From Ambrosia x helenae (Eukaryota; Streptophyta; Magnoliopsida; Asterales; Asteraceae): 64,000 nucleotides of DNA. The DNA lies in NCBI GenBank assembly GCA_030844895.1, contig CM061233.1, positions 62,397,468 through 62,461,467 on the forward strand. The letters are read 5' to 3'. The notes under the pieces are model-generated. The model saw nothing but the letters and a program-made list of their open reading frames with translations, did no database searches and was not told the DNA's origin. A program made the translations under genes and the position numbers. Positions 1 to 12,132 of the stretch are shown in pieces (positions within the stretch are counted from its first letter, which is position 1; every line of letters begins with the position of its first letter).

Positions 1-180
1 GATGGCTTGCGTAAACGCCTCCATATTTGCTCGGTCGATTTTACCGTTTTACGAGCTGGTTGTGAACAGTAAAAGCCTTCTCCATTGTTTTCCATTTTTA
101 GAGATTTCAAATATGAGTGGGTAAGAGAGAAAGAAGTTAAGTGAGTCATGTTTGTGAATCAGCTGCTTTTGAAGAGGTGA
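1..180. other. window edge, no gene assigned
   Basis: No coding region, terminal repeat or recognisable element boundary was seen in these bases. They lead directly into the minisatellite that starts near base 181 and may be the outer flank or end of the Mutator-like element, but no matching inverted repeat was found on the right side. Confidence 0.4.
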
Positions 181-720
181 AGCCTCGTAATGGTTTGGCG
201 GCATCTACATGAAGCCTCGTAATGGTTTGGCGGCATCTACATGAAGCCTCATAATGGTTTAGCAGCTTCTACATGAAGGCGGCTTGTAGATGAAGCCTCG
301 TAATGGTTTGGCGGCATCTACATGAAGCCTTATAATGGTTTAGCGGCTTCTACATGAAGGCGGCTTGTAGATGAAGTCTCATAATGGCTTGGCGACATCT
401 ACATGAAGACGGCTTGTAGATGAATCCTCGTAATGGTTTGGCGGCATCTACATGAAGCCTCATAATGGTTCAGCGGCTTCTACATGAAAGCGGCTTGTAG
501 ATGAAGCCTCATAATGGCTTGGCGGCATCTACATGAAGGCGGCTTGTAGATGAAGCCTCGTAATGGTTTGGCGGCATCTACATGAAGCCTCATAATGGTT
601 TAGCGGCTTCTACATGAAGGCGGCTTGTAGATGAAGCTTCATAATGGCTTGGCGGCATCTACATGAAGCCTCGTTATTGGTTTGGCGGCATCTAGATGAA
701 GCCTCATAAAGGTTTGGCGG
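181..720. repeat. minisatellite with ~130-bp higher-order period
   Basis: Direct tandem repeat of a core of about 27-33 bases containing GCCTCATAATGG and TTTGGCGGCATC. Three core variants combine into a higher-order unit: the variant beginning CCTCGTAATGG recurs at 296, 426 and 556, a period of 130 bases. The same core recurs at 2055-2100, 16864-17070 and 20911-21030, which ties these regions together as parts of one element. Several units start with GATGCC or GAAGCC and end with GGCATC, so a unit can fold into a short hairpin. Confidence 0.9.
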
Positions 721-725
721 CTTTT

Positions 726-1410
726 CAAAAAACTCACTATGTTGAAAACGGCCCAGGCTGCCATTTTTGGACCTCTGTACAGTCTGGCAGGGCTTGCCAG
801 TCAGGTAACCGGACTTTCGGACGCATTGTCCTTGGCTAATACACGTGTGTCGCACGAAGTCCGGGCCATTTTCGGGTCTCCGGGGCCTGATCCAGGTGGC
901 CCGAAAACGGCTAGGAGGTCATTTTTCCAAAAAAACTCACTATGTTGAAAACGGCCCAGGCTGCCATTTTTGGACCTCTGTACAGTCTGGCAGGGCCTGC
1001 CAGTCAGGTAACCGGACTTTCGGACGCGATGTCCTTGGCTAATACACGGGTGTCGCACGAAGTCTGGGCCATTTTCGGGTCTCCGGGGCCTGATCCAGGT
1101 GGCCCGAAAACGGCTAGGAGGTCATTTTTCAAAAAACTCACTATGTTGAAAACGGCCCAGGCTGCCATTTTTGGACCTCTGTACAATCTGGCAGGGCCTT
1201 CCAGTCAGGTAACCGGACTTTCGGACGCGTTGTCCTTGGCTAATACACGGGTGTCGCACGAAGTCCGCGCCGTTTTCGGGTCTCCGGGGCTTGATCCAGA
1301 TGGCCCAAAAACGGCTAGGAGGTCATTTTTCAAAAAACTCACTATGTTGAAAAACGGCCCAGGCTGCCATTTTTGGACCTCTGTACAGTCTGGCAGGGCC
1401 TGCCAGTCAA
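726..1410. repeat. 201-203-bp tandem repeat, about 3.4 copies
   Basis: The motif CACTATGTTGAAAA begins units whose ATG lies at 739, 942, 1143 and 1344, giving periods of 203, 201 and 201 bases; the last unit is cut off near 1410. Units differ by scattered substitutions. The 201-base period is a multiple of three, so an open frame runs through 942-1427, but its codon content gives no sign of a real protein. It is GC-richer than the surrounding DNA. Confidence 0.92.
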
Positions 1411-1525
1411 ATTTAAAAAGTGCATAAACACATTAATACGTAAACACATAATACATAAACAAATAATACATAAATCCTAATCCCAGATTACTTATTTAAA
1501 GCTTACATAAACACATAATATAATC
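1411..1525. repeat. short AT-rich direct repeats, likely 3' region of the minus-strand gene
   Basis: The motif TAAACACATAATA recurs three times with small changes between about 1430 and 1520. It lies immediately downstream of the stop codon of the minus-strand reading frame that ends at 1526, so it may form its 3' untranslated region. Confidence 0.5.
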
Positions 1526-1979
1526 CTAAATTACTTGGTACTCCTCCTCACATGGCTCCCGAGGAGGAGGATTTGGGTCTGCTGTAGCCTGCTGGTGGGG
1601 GGTGGCTGTACCCTGGTTTTGGGGGATCTGTGTACTATCTTGCATCCGGGGGGTGGGTGCCGATAACCTTAAACGGTCCAAATCCCTTACAGCCATGGCA
1701 TAATCCACAACCCCAGACCAACTCATCTACAGTGAACTCATCATCTGTTGGGGGAAGAGGAGTGGTTATTTGAGTAGGAGAAGGAGGAGGAGTTATTTGA
1801 GTAGGAGCAGGAGGAGGAGTTATTTGAGTAGGAGCAGGAGGAGTTATTTGTGCAGGAGGAGGAGTATAGAACGAAGGTTGTGCAGGAGTAGGAGGAGATG
1901 AAAATGGTAGTCGCCGTCCCTGGCGAGAGTATCGCCGGACATTTGAAGATCCGTCACATTTGTGATAACCGCCACCCAT
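1526..1979 (-). pseudogene. proline-rich small gene divergent from the MULE transposase (function unknown)
   Basis: A minus-strand frame begins at ATG 1979 (Met-Gly-Gly-Gly-Tyr-His-Lys) and continues through a tract of repeated Pro-Thr-Gln-Ile-Thr-Pro-Pro units into an acidic Asp-Asp-Glu-Phe-Thr-Val-Asp-Glu stretch near 1735. There the most protein-like frame switches: the first frame stops at 1635, while an overlapping frame runs to a stop at 1526 and is rich in Gln, Pro and Glu. A one-base indel or a missed intron would explain this. A TATA box lies 57 bases upstream of the ATG. Without the LTR insertions the gene would be divergent from the transposase at 17198, with a shared promoter region of about 450 bases. 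The family was not recognised. It could be a second MULE-encoded protein or a captured host gene; I favour the first because the minisatellite core lies in its upstream region. Confidence 0.45.
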
Positions 1980-2035
1980 AGTTTGTAAACCCTTTGAAGA
2001 GAGGCTGTTGTGACTGAGATTGAGTCTTGATGTGG

Positions 2036-2043
2036 TATTTATA
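2036..2043 (-). promoter_or_regulatory. TATA box of the minus-strand small gene
   Basis: Read on the minus strand the sequence is CTATTATAAATACC, a good plant TATA element. It is followed by a CA- and CT-rich leader and by the ATG at 1979. The minisatellite core lies directly upstream (2055-2100), where the solo LTR then interrupts the promoter. Confidence 0.55.
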
Positions 2044-2100
2044 ATAGTTGAAGTTGATGCCTGATAATGGTTTGGCGGCCTCATATAAGTTGATGCCTGA

Positions 2101-4853
2101 TGTAACACCCCAAACGATGGCGGAAACATCGAGGTGTCACGTAGTGACGATTGTTCAATAGCTCATGGACTAAAAGTGTAAATATATCAATTGATTAAAT
2201 AGTTTATTACATTGAAAGGAAAATTACATAATACAAGAATTCTAAAGAGTCAAGTCTAACTAAAATACAATAAAGTCAAAGCTTAAATATAAATCCAAAA
2301 GCTTAAAAGAAGCGTCTCAAAATAACCTGAAACATGTACGAAAATAGTATATGTCAATACAAAAATGTATTGGTGAGCATACCCTGTTTGAATACATATA
2401 ATAGAAAAAGAGTTTCGCAATTCTCGTGTTATACTGTCTACAATTTAGTGTTCAAGCTATGTACAAATGCTACCCAAAATCAAACCTTTGTTTAATGAAT
2501 CAAGAGTCACATATATATAGTATTCGCTCATAGTAGGCGATGAATAATCGTTCACACATAACAATAATCAAGTACTATTTATTGCTATGCTAGGCCGCAG
2601 AACGGTTAATGATTCAGGTCATAAGTACACACTATCAGCGAATCAACAAGTAAAACACATACAAGAATTGCGATTATGAATATATGATAAAACATGATTA
2701 AGTGAGTGAAGTAATAAGCGTACATGAGTCACCCCAAAAGTGTAAAACATAAAAAAGGGGAAAGATATACTCACATCCGCTAAGCTGAATTATCCTCTAA
2801 GCGTTATGAATGTATGTGAGGCGAATCCCAAAGTCTCAACCTAAAGTTTCAAGTTTCCAACATAAATGTCTAAGCTTAAAAGAGTCTAGGGTTCCTAATC
2901 TAAGGCATCTAGGATGTCTAGTCTAAATTTGTGGGTTTTAAGTTTAATATAAAGATGATGCGCCAAACAATTAAATAGTTTATAAGAATCAAAATACAAG
3001 AATCCATGAAGTAAATCGAGAGTATAACTTAGGTTCATATTATGAAATATAAACTAAGTTATATAATAAAAGTCATGATGAAAGAAATAAATTTAATAAT
3101 CTTAAACTATAATCATTTATATTTATTATATTAAATATAAATAATTATATTGATTATTAATGAGGTGTGAAAAAAAATAATGAATAACTTGAGTTTACAA
3201 ACTAAGTATTTAATATAAAGGTCATAAATTGAAATAAATTATAAAATGGTTTTAAAAATAAGGTAAATTTATCTACTAACCTTGAAGGTCTCAAAATAAT
3301 TTTTATAGAAATTTTGTAATTAAAATCGATTTATTATGAAGTTTATATGTTTAAATGTTAATTTACTCCATAAAAATGAGATATCATATAAAGACATTAT
3401 AAAAAAAAGGAAAACTGATGTGAACATGATTCTAACATGATGAAATATTTTTACTCAAATTTTCATTTTAAAATAATTAAATTTTGATTTTATATGATTT
3501 AAATATGATTAAAACAACATAAATTCAAAATAAAATACAAAACACTCTTTAAGGTAAAAGTTTTATGAAAACTCAATCTACTTACTTAAAAAGGCTCACA
3601 ATAAATTTTATAGAGTTTTTGTGACAAAAACCTATTTAACATGAATATTACTTGTTTTAAAACTAATTTAACAAATAAAATAAGAAAACATATATAATCG
3701 TATCAAAATAAAGGGAAAATGGCAAGAAAATTATTCTAGCATAATGAAATATGTTTCTACCCATTTTTGTGTTAAAATACATTTAATACGATTTTATATG
3801 AATTAAACATGATTAAAGCGTCATAAAATAATTAAAAATACTAAACAGCCTCAATAAATTCCGGAATAATTTCTAAAACTTCTAATCAGTTATAGGAGAA
3901 AGTCTACCAAGTTTCATAATTTTTTTTATAAGAAATGAGTGAATTGTGAATTTATAAAGTTCTATAAACTTTTAAATCAAAATCCCCAAATAATCTAGAA
4001 CACCCTAAACCCTAGATTATCCAATTGAAACCCTTAGAGACTAAAATTTACAAATTAAATAGAGGGCTATTGATCTATAAATATGAATAAAGTATCATGC
4101 AAAAATAATTGGAAAAACTCACAACGTAACGTAGCTAGTCCAATTTGTAGAAATAAAACCGAAATAAAACTCAAGATTAAGCTTCCAAATTCGTCAGAAA
4201 ACAAGAACTAATGAATTATTCTTGGACCTTAAACGTGTAGGATAACTACTAATCTTGATCAGAAATTTGGGAACTCAAAACAGAATTATACATGCAAATT
4301 GAAATTGATGAAACCCGCGACATGAATATAGTGATTAAATGATTTTTTTTTCGTTATGATAATAAGGCACATATGTGTCTCTATATATATCTAAACCATA
4401 CATTAAAACATGATTAATACTCATAAATTCCATCAAATAAGAGTCAATGGTATTGACGGTTTCAAATGGGGAGTCAATATAGTTTATTGTAGTAAAGACC
4501 AACAGGAATTGTTGTTTTCATATGGATTTCATATAGTAATAAGAAATAAATTAAATACTAATTTCTATATTTAATGCTATATTTATGTTGAATAGCCATA
4601 ATAATTAATTTGAACAAACAAAACTTTACTACAAAAATTTTATATGTTTTTAATGGCTATTTTTTTTTAAATAAAATAAATGTTATTAGTAATTCTATTG
4701 TTAACGTATCAGTATTTAAAAATTCAGGGTGTTACAACACTACTCCAAACGTTACAAAAAAATATGGTTTTATGCGATTTTCACTTATGGATTATTGTCA
4801 CTTTAGATCCCCAAAGTTATAATTTACTTATTAGAAAATTTGCGAATGTTACA
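2101..4853 (-). mobile_element. solo LTR of a Ty3/gypsy-like element, reverse orientation
   Basis: The segment begins TGTAACACCCC and ends GAATGTTACA and is flanked by the perfect 5-bp target duplication CCTGA (2096-2100 and 4854-4858). Its first ~300 bases are the reverse complement of the 3' end of the LTRs in the neighbouring array, with many substitutions, so it is an older or related family member in the opposite direction. At 2753 bases it matches the size of a whole LTR. No primer-binding site, polypurine tract or internal region adjoins it, so it is a solo LTR produced by LTR-LTR recombination. The interior is very AT-rich and has no convincing coding region. Confidence 0.85.
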
Positions 4854-4863
4854 CCTGATAATG

Positions 4864-7397
4864 TGTGACATCCGTCACCTTCAGCTTTATTATGTATACA
4901 AATCTAGTCCTCAATTTTTTTTTATTTATTTGGCATTTCGAGTCCTTATAAGTCATATAAAATGTTGATTTATTTTGTTGCAATCTATATACATTTCTAT
5001 CATTCAATATAGAGTAACCATTCCTATAAAAAAAAAATTTTCTTCAACCTATATAAATGTCAGTTTTGAATCTCTTTGATCCCATAAAAAAAATTAACCC
5101 AAACTCAATTTCTTTATCCATTTATGAAAATTAATGACACATTGATTTTAAAATAAATTGCTGAACATCATGATACATGAATTTCAGTTTCGATCCATTA
5201 CACATTATTCTTATATGTTTCAATCAACTTATTAGTCATTAATTATAATTAATTATGCAAACCACGTTATATAACCTCTAATCAATCAATATGTTTCAAT
5301 CTATGAACTACACTATAAATTGAAATCAAATTCACAATCAGAACCTGATTCGATCAAGTCTGTGTAACCAATTACAAATAACGATGATGTTTGAGCGTCG
5401 TATGATCCACATATTATCCTTAAAGTCGATGGTTCCAAGGAATCCATAATCGACATGTAAGTTCAATTTTTTTTTGATGCTGCATATCGTTGTTGTTATT
5501 AGATTAAAATCCCCTTATTACAGATTTATAATCTTGTTTAAATTAGATAATTGAAAATTTTAGGGTTAGGGTTCTTGGTTAAGCAATTTGGGGAAGAAGA
5601 TGCATTGGAAACAATATTTATAATATTTGTTATCTAACTAAATTCAACAATCTTAGACTTTGGTGTAGTGGCTTGTGTGTGTATGGGTTGAGGGAGTTAC
5701 CTGGGTTCGATCCTCATAGCCACCTCTCCTTTCTTTTATTTTTTTTCCCTTTCAAGAAATTATATAATTGTTTTTTATATATATTATAAATAAAGAAAAC
5801 TCATAATATTCATAATAAATTCATTTTTGATCCAAAAATTATGAAAATTTAGGAGTAGCATCTTGACACCCTAAAGAAAATTATCATATTTTTATTTTTT
5901 GGAAAATGTCCTATTTTCGTATTTTTATTGAATTTATTTTTTTAATCGTATTTAATCGATTAAAAATTCATTTTTAATGATTTTAATCTCAATTTTTTTT
6001 TGAAATTATTTCTAATCATTATAAACTGAAATAAAAATATTTGGTTCAGAAAACATTTATTTTTATTAATTTTTCCTATTTTTATCATTTAAACATGATT
6101 TAATCTCATTAAATCAGTTTTAAATATAAATAAGTTTATAAAAATTATGAGAAAATTGTTTTCATTAATTTACATCAGAAAGCATCCATTTTCTAGGAAA
6201 ATAGCATTTTTGGATCATGTCTTGAAATTTTAGTCTTATTTATGTTTAATTAGACATAATTAATAATTTATTTATTTATACTATTAAATATTTATTTTAT
6301 AAATACTTTTCCTATCAACTAGAAATAATTTTATGTTTGAAATTCTTAATTACAATTTGTGGATCATTGTGTAACTCATAATTATTTATTACAAAATTTA
6401 TGATATTTGTATTTATTTACAATAATTAGTTAAAGTAATTAACTAAATTATTTGTATTAATTATTTAAACATACGTTGACCTAAATATTCAATTGGTGAT
6501 AATTATATTACCTAAATCCTAATTACAAACTTTAGTATATTATTTTTAATATACAACTTTTATAGTAATTCGACTTATCATGAAAACTCTAATTCCCCAA
6601 ATCAACTTAGCAAACCCTAATGCCTTAGACCATAGATACTTTAGACATTTCCTTATTAGTATTCTATTACGTTATAGGTTGAATTCCTCGGAATTCCCAT
6701 TACTTAGCTCACGACCGCTTAAGTGGATTTTGATCGCTTTCGCAAACTGTGAGTATATCTTTCCCCTTTTTACTGTTTTACATTTTGGGGTGACTCATGT
6801 ACTTACAATCAAGTTTCTGTTTCTTTTACTAAATGCAATTCTCATGTGTGTTTGCTTTATGTTAATTTGTGTGTCTATGACTTGTCAAAATCATTAACCT
6901 TTGAGGGCCTGGCATTTCAATGAATAGTACTATGGTATATACCCTTGTGACTCTGTTGAGAGTCCTTGTCATTGCTATGTATTACATTACTACTAGCGCA
7001 TACTATATATATATATATCTGCTTTTCTTTACATAGGGTTGATTTTGAACAGATATTACTTATTACATAATTGCAAATGGTACCGCACATGAATTGCTAA
7101 ACACTTTTTCTACTTTTATTCTAACAGGGTATGCTCACCAATACATTTTGTATTGACCAAATCGTTTTCGTACATGTTTCAGGTTGTTTTGAGATGCATC
7201 CTTTAAGCTTTCGGATTTATAGTTAGATTTTGATTCATTGTATTACAATTTAGTTGGCAGTTAGAATCGTTGTATTTCATTTCAATGTAATAAATTATCT
7301 AATCAATGTATTCAAATTTACACTTTAGTCCATGAGCTATTGAACAATCGTCACTACGTGACACCTCGATGTTTCCGCCATCGGTTGGGGTGTTACA
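4864..7397 (+). repeat. LTR 1 of the array
   Basis: 2534 bases from TGTGACATCC to GGTGTTACA. It differs from LTR 2 and LTR 3 mainly in homopolymer and TA-repeat lengths, plus a single-base difference near 7049, where LTR 1 has A and the other two have G. Small reading frames, such as one of 105 codons at 6580-6897, recur in all three LTRs only because the LTRs are copies. Confidence 0.93.
5661..5714 (+). promoter_or_regulatory. tRNA/SINE-like RNA polymerase III A-box and B-box inside LTR 1
   Basis: TGGTGTAGTGG at 5661-5671 fits the A-box consensus TRGYNNANNNG and GGTTCGATCCT at 5704-5714 fits the B-box consensus, 43 bases apart as in tRNA-derived SINE heads. A T-rich stretch follows. The same pair occurs in LTR 2 (10394-10404, 10437-10447) and LTR 3 (15128-15138, 15171-15181). 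Whether it is a SINE remnant captured by the LTR or a chance match is unproven. Confidence 0.5.
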
Positions 7398-7400
7398 GAT

Positions 7401-7413
7401 TGGTATCAGAGCC
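7401..7413 (+). promoter_or_regulatory. primer-binding site (initiator Met tRNA), copy 1
   Basis: TGGTATCAGAGCC lies three bases after the end of LTR 1 and is a perfect complement to the 3' end of plant initiator methionine tRNA. It sets the orientation of the array as plus. Confidence 0.93.
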
Positions 7414-9577
7414 ATGGTTATAGGGAATTAGGTTATTAGAATGCCTTTTAGCCTAGACTATAACTAAGTTTACTTTCACGAGTCCTCTCGTTTATATTTC
7501 TCTTATTTCCTATTATTTTCTTTCAAGATATTTTCGTTATGATTATTTCTCGTTATTCTTTTGATATTTTTCTTGGCGAAGAAGACACTCGTATTTCACA
7601 AACGAAACGATATCATCAAGTTAGGAGTGGTATCCATACCTTGGTGATTAGTTTCACTCCTCTATATGTTATTTATCTTAGGAATATATCTTTGAGATAG
7701 GAGTGACATCCACACCTCAAAGAGTGATTCCTTCAAAAAGAAACTTAACCACTAAGCTGGGAGTGATATCCTTAACTTAGTGATTGGTTTCATTCCACAA
7801 TCGTTTTCAATTTTGAAATACATCTTTGAGTTAGGAGTGAAATCCACATCTCAAGGATCTATTTCTACATCTCGTTAATTATGAATTTTCTTAAATATTG
7901 GTAAACTATTACATACGTTAATTTTATCATTCACATCATTTTAAATCTTGGTCTTTTAAAAACACATTAGACTTACACATACTCTTCATGAAATGGTTTC
8001 ATCTTGCATTTTATAAATTCGCATTGCATATTTTACAAGTCAAATGTAAACCTTTTTGTTTTCATATGACGTATCCAATATATCTTTTCGGAAGAAACTT
8101 GCAACTAATAATAAGCCTTATAACATTTATCAAACTCGACTCCTCGTAAACACATATCTACGAAGATTTTTCAAATGAACCAGTTTTGAATCTAAAACAC
8201 ACTTCGGTTACTAAAAAGTTATGCTCATGCATTACTGCTATTCTTTCAACTATATCACAAAGATTGTGCAAACTACGTTTTTGATAAACGAAAATTTACT
8301 ATATTACACTCGCACAATTTGTGATTATTTTCACATTGCCTATTTGCATTAATTCAATTTGTTTACTTTCATTTTGCGCAAACTGTGCGATTTACTCAAC
8401 TTATATTATACTATTCTTTCAATCGAAATTTTATGCTATACTTATATACTTACTTGAACGCATATTTGGTATGCATATTTTCTTTCCTGTTTTTGAGCAA
8501 AACCCTGTTATACTATGCATTATTTTGTTTTTCATCATGGCCAATAAACATACTAGTTGATAACTCGTATGAGATCTAAGCCAGTGCCCACGTACGACTC
8601 GGATTAGAGTATTTCTTTAATCCGAGGGGAATGGTGTAAATCTCAGAGTCTATCAATATGAGTGTTTAAAGCCAACGATGTAAACAGAAACTACCGGTTA
8701 AGGGTGAACCCGAAAGGGGAGAACCTCTAACCATGTCTTATACTTACATGTTATTCACATTACGGTTAAAGGGAAAACCCGGAAGGGGAGAACCTCTAAC
8801 CATGTCTTGATTGAACATCATTTCATTACAGTGGCTATTACATATTGGTTGCACGCATTTATTTCTTGTTAAGGTTATGGAAAAGCATGACACCTTAGTG
8901 TAAGGTAAATCGATGATTACGGTCCGGAACGCAATCATGGGTTTACAGGTACATGAGGGTGGTGTGTAATTCTATTTAGGCTATTGGTAGACAATCAGTA
9001 CGAGTCCAAAGTATCGGGAGTGTGGTGGGTTAGCTGCGGTACACCCTATATATAAGCATAAACGGTACTGCGGGAGCGGACTAGGAGTCTGACCAAGAAC
9101 CTACCCATTACTTTATAGTTACCTCTTCATTAGATCATTGACTAATAGCTAGCATTTTCGATAAGAAAACGTTTTTACACGAGCTTCAGTTCGTCTTCCT
9201 AGAGTCTTCCTTTTGACCACCCACACAGAAAACCTTAAACCTTGTGTACTCTTACACTCTCTGTTAGTCGAAATTCTGTTGCATGTCCTTAGTAAAGTTC
9301 GGTCAGGAATCTTTCTAAAGTAGGGGAGACTGCTTCATTAGTACCTCCGCCCCTCACCAGTTACATATTTCCAAAGCTTTTTATATTCGTAAACTCTCAT
9401 TTTCTTAATCTCGGGTTAACTGTCAAAGATTTTGAAACTTTTACTTTGGATATTAGACAACTACTTTAAATTTGGTCAAAACATAACTGATGCATTTTTT
9501 TTAAAACATACTTGACTTTTACTACGCCTTTTTGTTTCATAGAAACTTCTGTTTGAAAGGAATTTCGAGACGAAATT

Positions 9578-9595
9578 TTCTAAAGTAGGGGAGAC
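9578..9595 (+). promoter_or_regulatory. polypurine tract before LTR 2
   Basis: The motif TTCTAAAGTAGGGGAGACTG ends at the LTR 2 boundary. An exact 20-base copy of it also occurs 265 bases upstream at 9313-9332, so the element carries a second, internal tract-like sequence. Equivalent copies precede LTR 3 (14312-14329) and lie at 14047-14066. Confidence 0.8.
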
Positions 9596-12132
9596 TGTGA
9601 CATCCGTCACCTTCAGCTTTATTATGTATACAAATCTAGTCCTCAATTTTTTTTTATTTATTTGGCATTTCGAGTCCTTATAAGTCATATAAAATGTTGA
9701 TTTATTTTGTTGCAATCTATATACATTTCTATCATTCAATATAGAGTAACCATTCCTATAAAAAAAAAAATTTCTTCAACCTATATAAATGTCAGTTTTG
9801 AATCTCTTTGATCCCATAAAAAAAAATTAACCCAAACTCAATTTCTTTATCCATTTATGAAAATTAATGACACATTGATTTTAAAATAAATTGCTGAACA
9901 TCATGATACATGAATTTCAGTTTCGATCCATTACACATTATTCTTATATGTTTCAATCAACTTATTAGTCATTAATTATAATTAATTATGCAAACCACGT
10001 TATATAACCTCTAATCAATCAATATGTTTCAATCTATGAACTACACTATAAATTGAAATCAAATTCACAATCAGAACCTGATTCGATCAAGTCTGTGTAA
10101 CCAATTACAAATAACGATGATGTTTGAGCGTCGTATGATCCACATATTATCCTTAAAGTCGATGGTTCCAAGGAATCCATAATCGACATGTAAGTTCAAT
10201 TTTTTTTTGATGCTGCATATCGTTGTTGTTATTAGATTAAAATCCCCTTATTACAGATTTATAATCTTGTTTAAATTAGATAATTGAAAATTTTAGGGTT
10301 AGGGTTCTTGGTTAAGCAATTTGGGGAAGAAGATGCATTGGAAACAATATTTATAATATTTGTTATCTAACTAAATTCAACAATCTTAGACTTTGGTGTA
10401 GTGGCTTGTGTGTGTATGGGTTGAGGGAGTTACCTGGGTTCGATCCTCATAGCCACCTCTCCTTTCTTTTATTTTTTTTCCCTTTCAAGAAATTATATAA
10501 TTGTTTTTTATATATATTATAAATAAAGAAAACTCATAATATTCATAATAAATTCATTTTTGATCCAAAAATTATGAAAATTTAGGAGTAGCATCTTGAC
10601 ACCCTAAAGAAAATTATCATATTTTTATTTTTTGGAAAATGTCCTATTTTCGTATTTTTATTGAATTTATTTTTTTAATCGTATTTAATCGATTAAAAAT
10701 TCATTTTTAATGATTTTAATCTCAATTTTTTTTTGAAATTATTTCTAATCATTATAAACTGAAATAAAAATATTTGGTTCAGAAAACATTTATTTTTATT
10801 AATTTTTCCTATTTTTATCATTTAAACATGATTTAATCTCATTAAATCAGTTTTAAATATAAATAAGTTTATAAAAATTATGAGAAAATTGTTTTCATTA
10901 ATTTACATCAGAAAGCATCCATTTTCTAGGAAAATAGCATTTTTGGATCATGTCTTGAAATTTTAGTCTTATTTATGTTTAATTAGACATAATTAATAAT
11001 TTATTTATTTATACTATTAAATATTTATTTTATAAATACTTTTCCTATCAACTAGAAATAATTTTATGTTTGAAATTCTTAATTACAATTTGTGGATCAT
11101 TGTGTAACTCATAATTATTTATTACAAAATTTATGATATTTGTATTTATTTACAATAATTAGTTAAAGTAATTAACTAAATTATTTGTATTAATTATTTA
11201 AACATACGTTGACCTAAATATTCAATTGGTGATAATTATATTACCTAAATCCTAATTACAAACTTTAGTATATTATTTTTAATATACAACTTTTATAGTA
11301 ATTCGACTTATCATGAAAACTCTAATTCCCCAAATCAACTTAGCAAACCCTAATGCCTTAGACCATAGATACTTTAGACATTTCCTTATTAGTATTCTAT
11401 TACGTTATAGGTTGAATTCCTCGGAATTCCCATTACTTAGCTCACGACCGCTTAAGTGGATTTTGATCGCTTTCGCAAACTGTGAGTATATCTTTCCCCT
11501 TTTTACTGTTTTACATTTTGGGGTGACTCATGTACTTACAATCAAGTTTCTGTTTCTTTTACTAAATGCAATTCTCATGTGTGTTTGCTTTATGTTAATT
11601 TGTGTGTCTATGACTTGTCAAAATCATTAACCTTTGAGGGCCTGGCATTTCAATGAATAGTACTATGGTATATACCCTTGTGACTCTGTTGAGAGTCCTT
11701 GTCATTGCTATGTATTACATTACTACTAGCGCATACTATATATATATATATATCTGCTTTTCTTTACATAGGGTTGATTTTGAACGGATATTACTTATTA
11801 CATAATTGCAAATGGTACCGCACATGAATTGCTAAACACTTTTTCTACTTTTATTCTAACAGGGTATGCTCACCAATACATTTTGTATTGACCAAATCGT
11901 TTTCGTACATGTTTCAGGTTGTTTTGAGATGCATCCTTTAAGCTTTCGGATTTATAGTTAGATTTTGATTCATTGTATTACAATTTAGTTGGCAGTTAGA
12001 ATCGTTGTATTTCATTTCAATGTAATAAATTATCTAATCAATGTATTCAAATTTACACTTTAGTCCATGAGCTATTGAACAATCGTCACTACGTGACACC
12101 TCGATGTTTCCGCCATCGGTTGGGGTGTTACA
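9596..12132 (+). repeat. LTR 2 of the array (shared middle LTR)
   Basis: 2537 bases with the same ends as LTR 1. It serves as the 3' LTR of the first unit and the 5' LTR of the second, since no flanking DNA or target duplication separates the units. Confidence 0.93.

Larger units (their letters stand above)
7398..9595 (+). mobile_element. internal region 1, no coding capacity
   Basis: About 2.2 kb between LTR 1 and LTR 2. Repeated short motifs of the form AGGAGTG(G/A)(T/A)ATCC are visible at 7620-7860, and an imperfect duplication of about 50 bases containing GGGGAGAACCTCTAACCATG occurs at 8694-8746 and 8761-8813. The 3' end has the sequence ATTTCGAGACGAAATTTTC before the purine tract, typical of many plant Ty3/gypsy elements. 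No reading frame above about 80 codons is convincing. Confidence 0.85.

Noticed and set aside
181..720. Regularly spaced repeats resembling a CRISPR array
   Set aside because: There are no unique spacers, units vary and join directly, and the DNA is plant nuclear sequence. It is a minisatellite.
5560..5577. Telomere-like TTTAGGGTTAGGGTT in the LTRs
   Set aside because: Only two partial repeats and no array; such motifs are common in plant DNA and promoters.
6580..6897. 105-codon open frame, repeated at 11313 and 16046
   Set aside because: It lies within the LTRs and is repeated only because the LTRs are copies. The translated product is unstructured and no LTR-encoded protein is known that it resembles.
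8321..8560. Small hydrophobic open frames in the internal regions (also at 13056)
   Set aside because: AT-rich chance frames; they lack start context and resemble no gag or polymerase protein.
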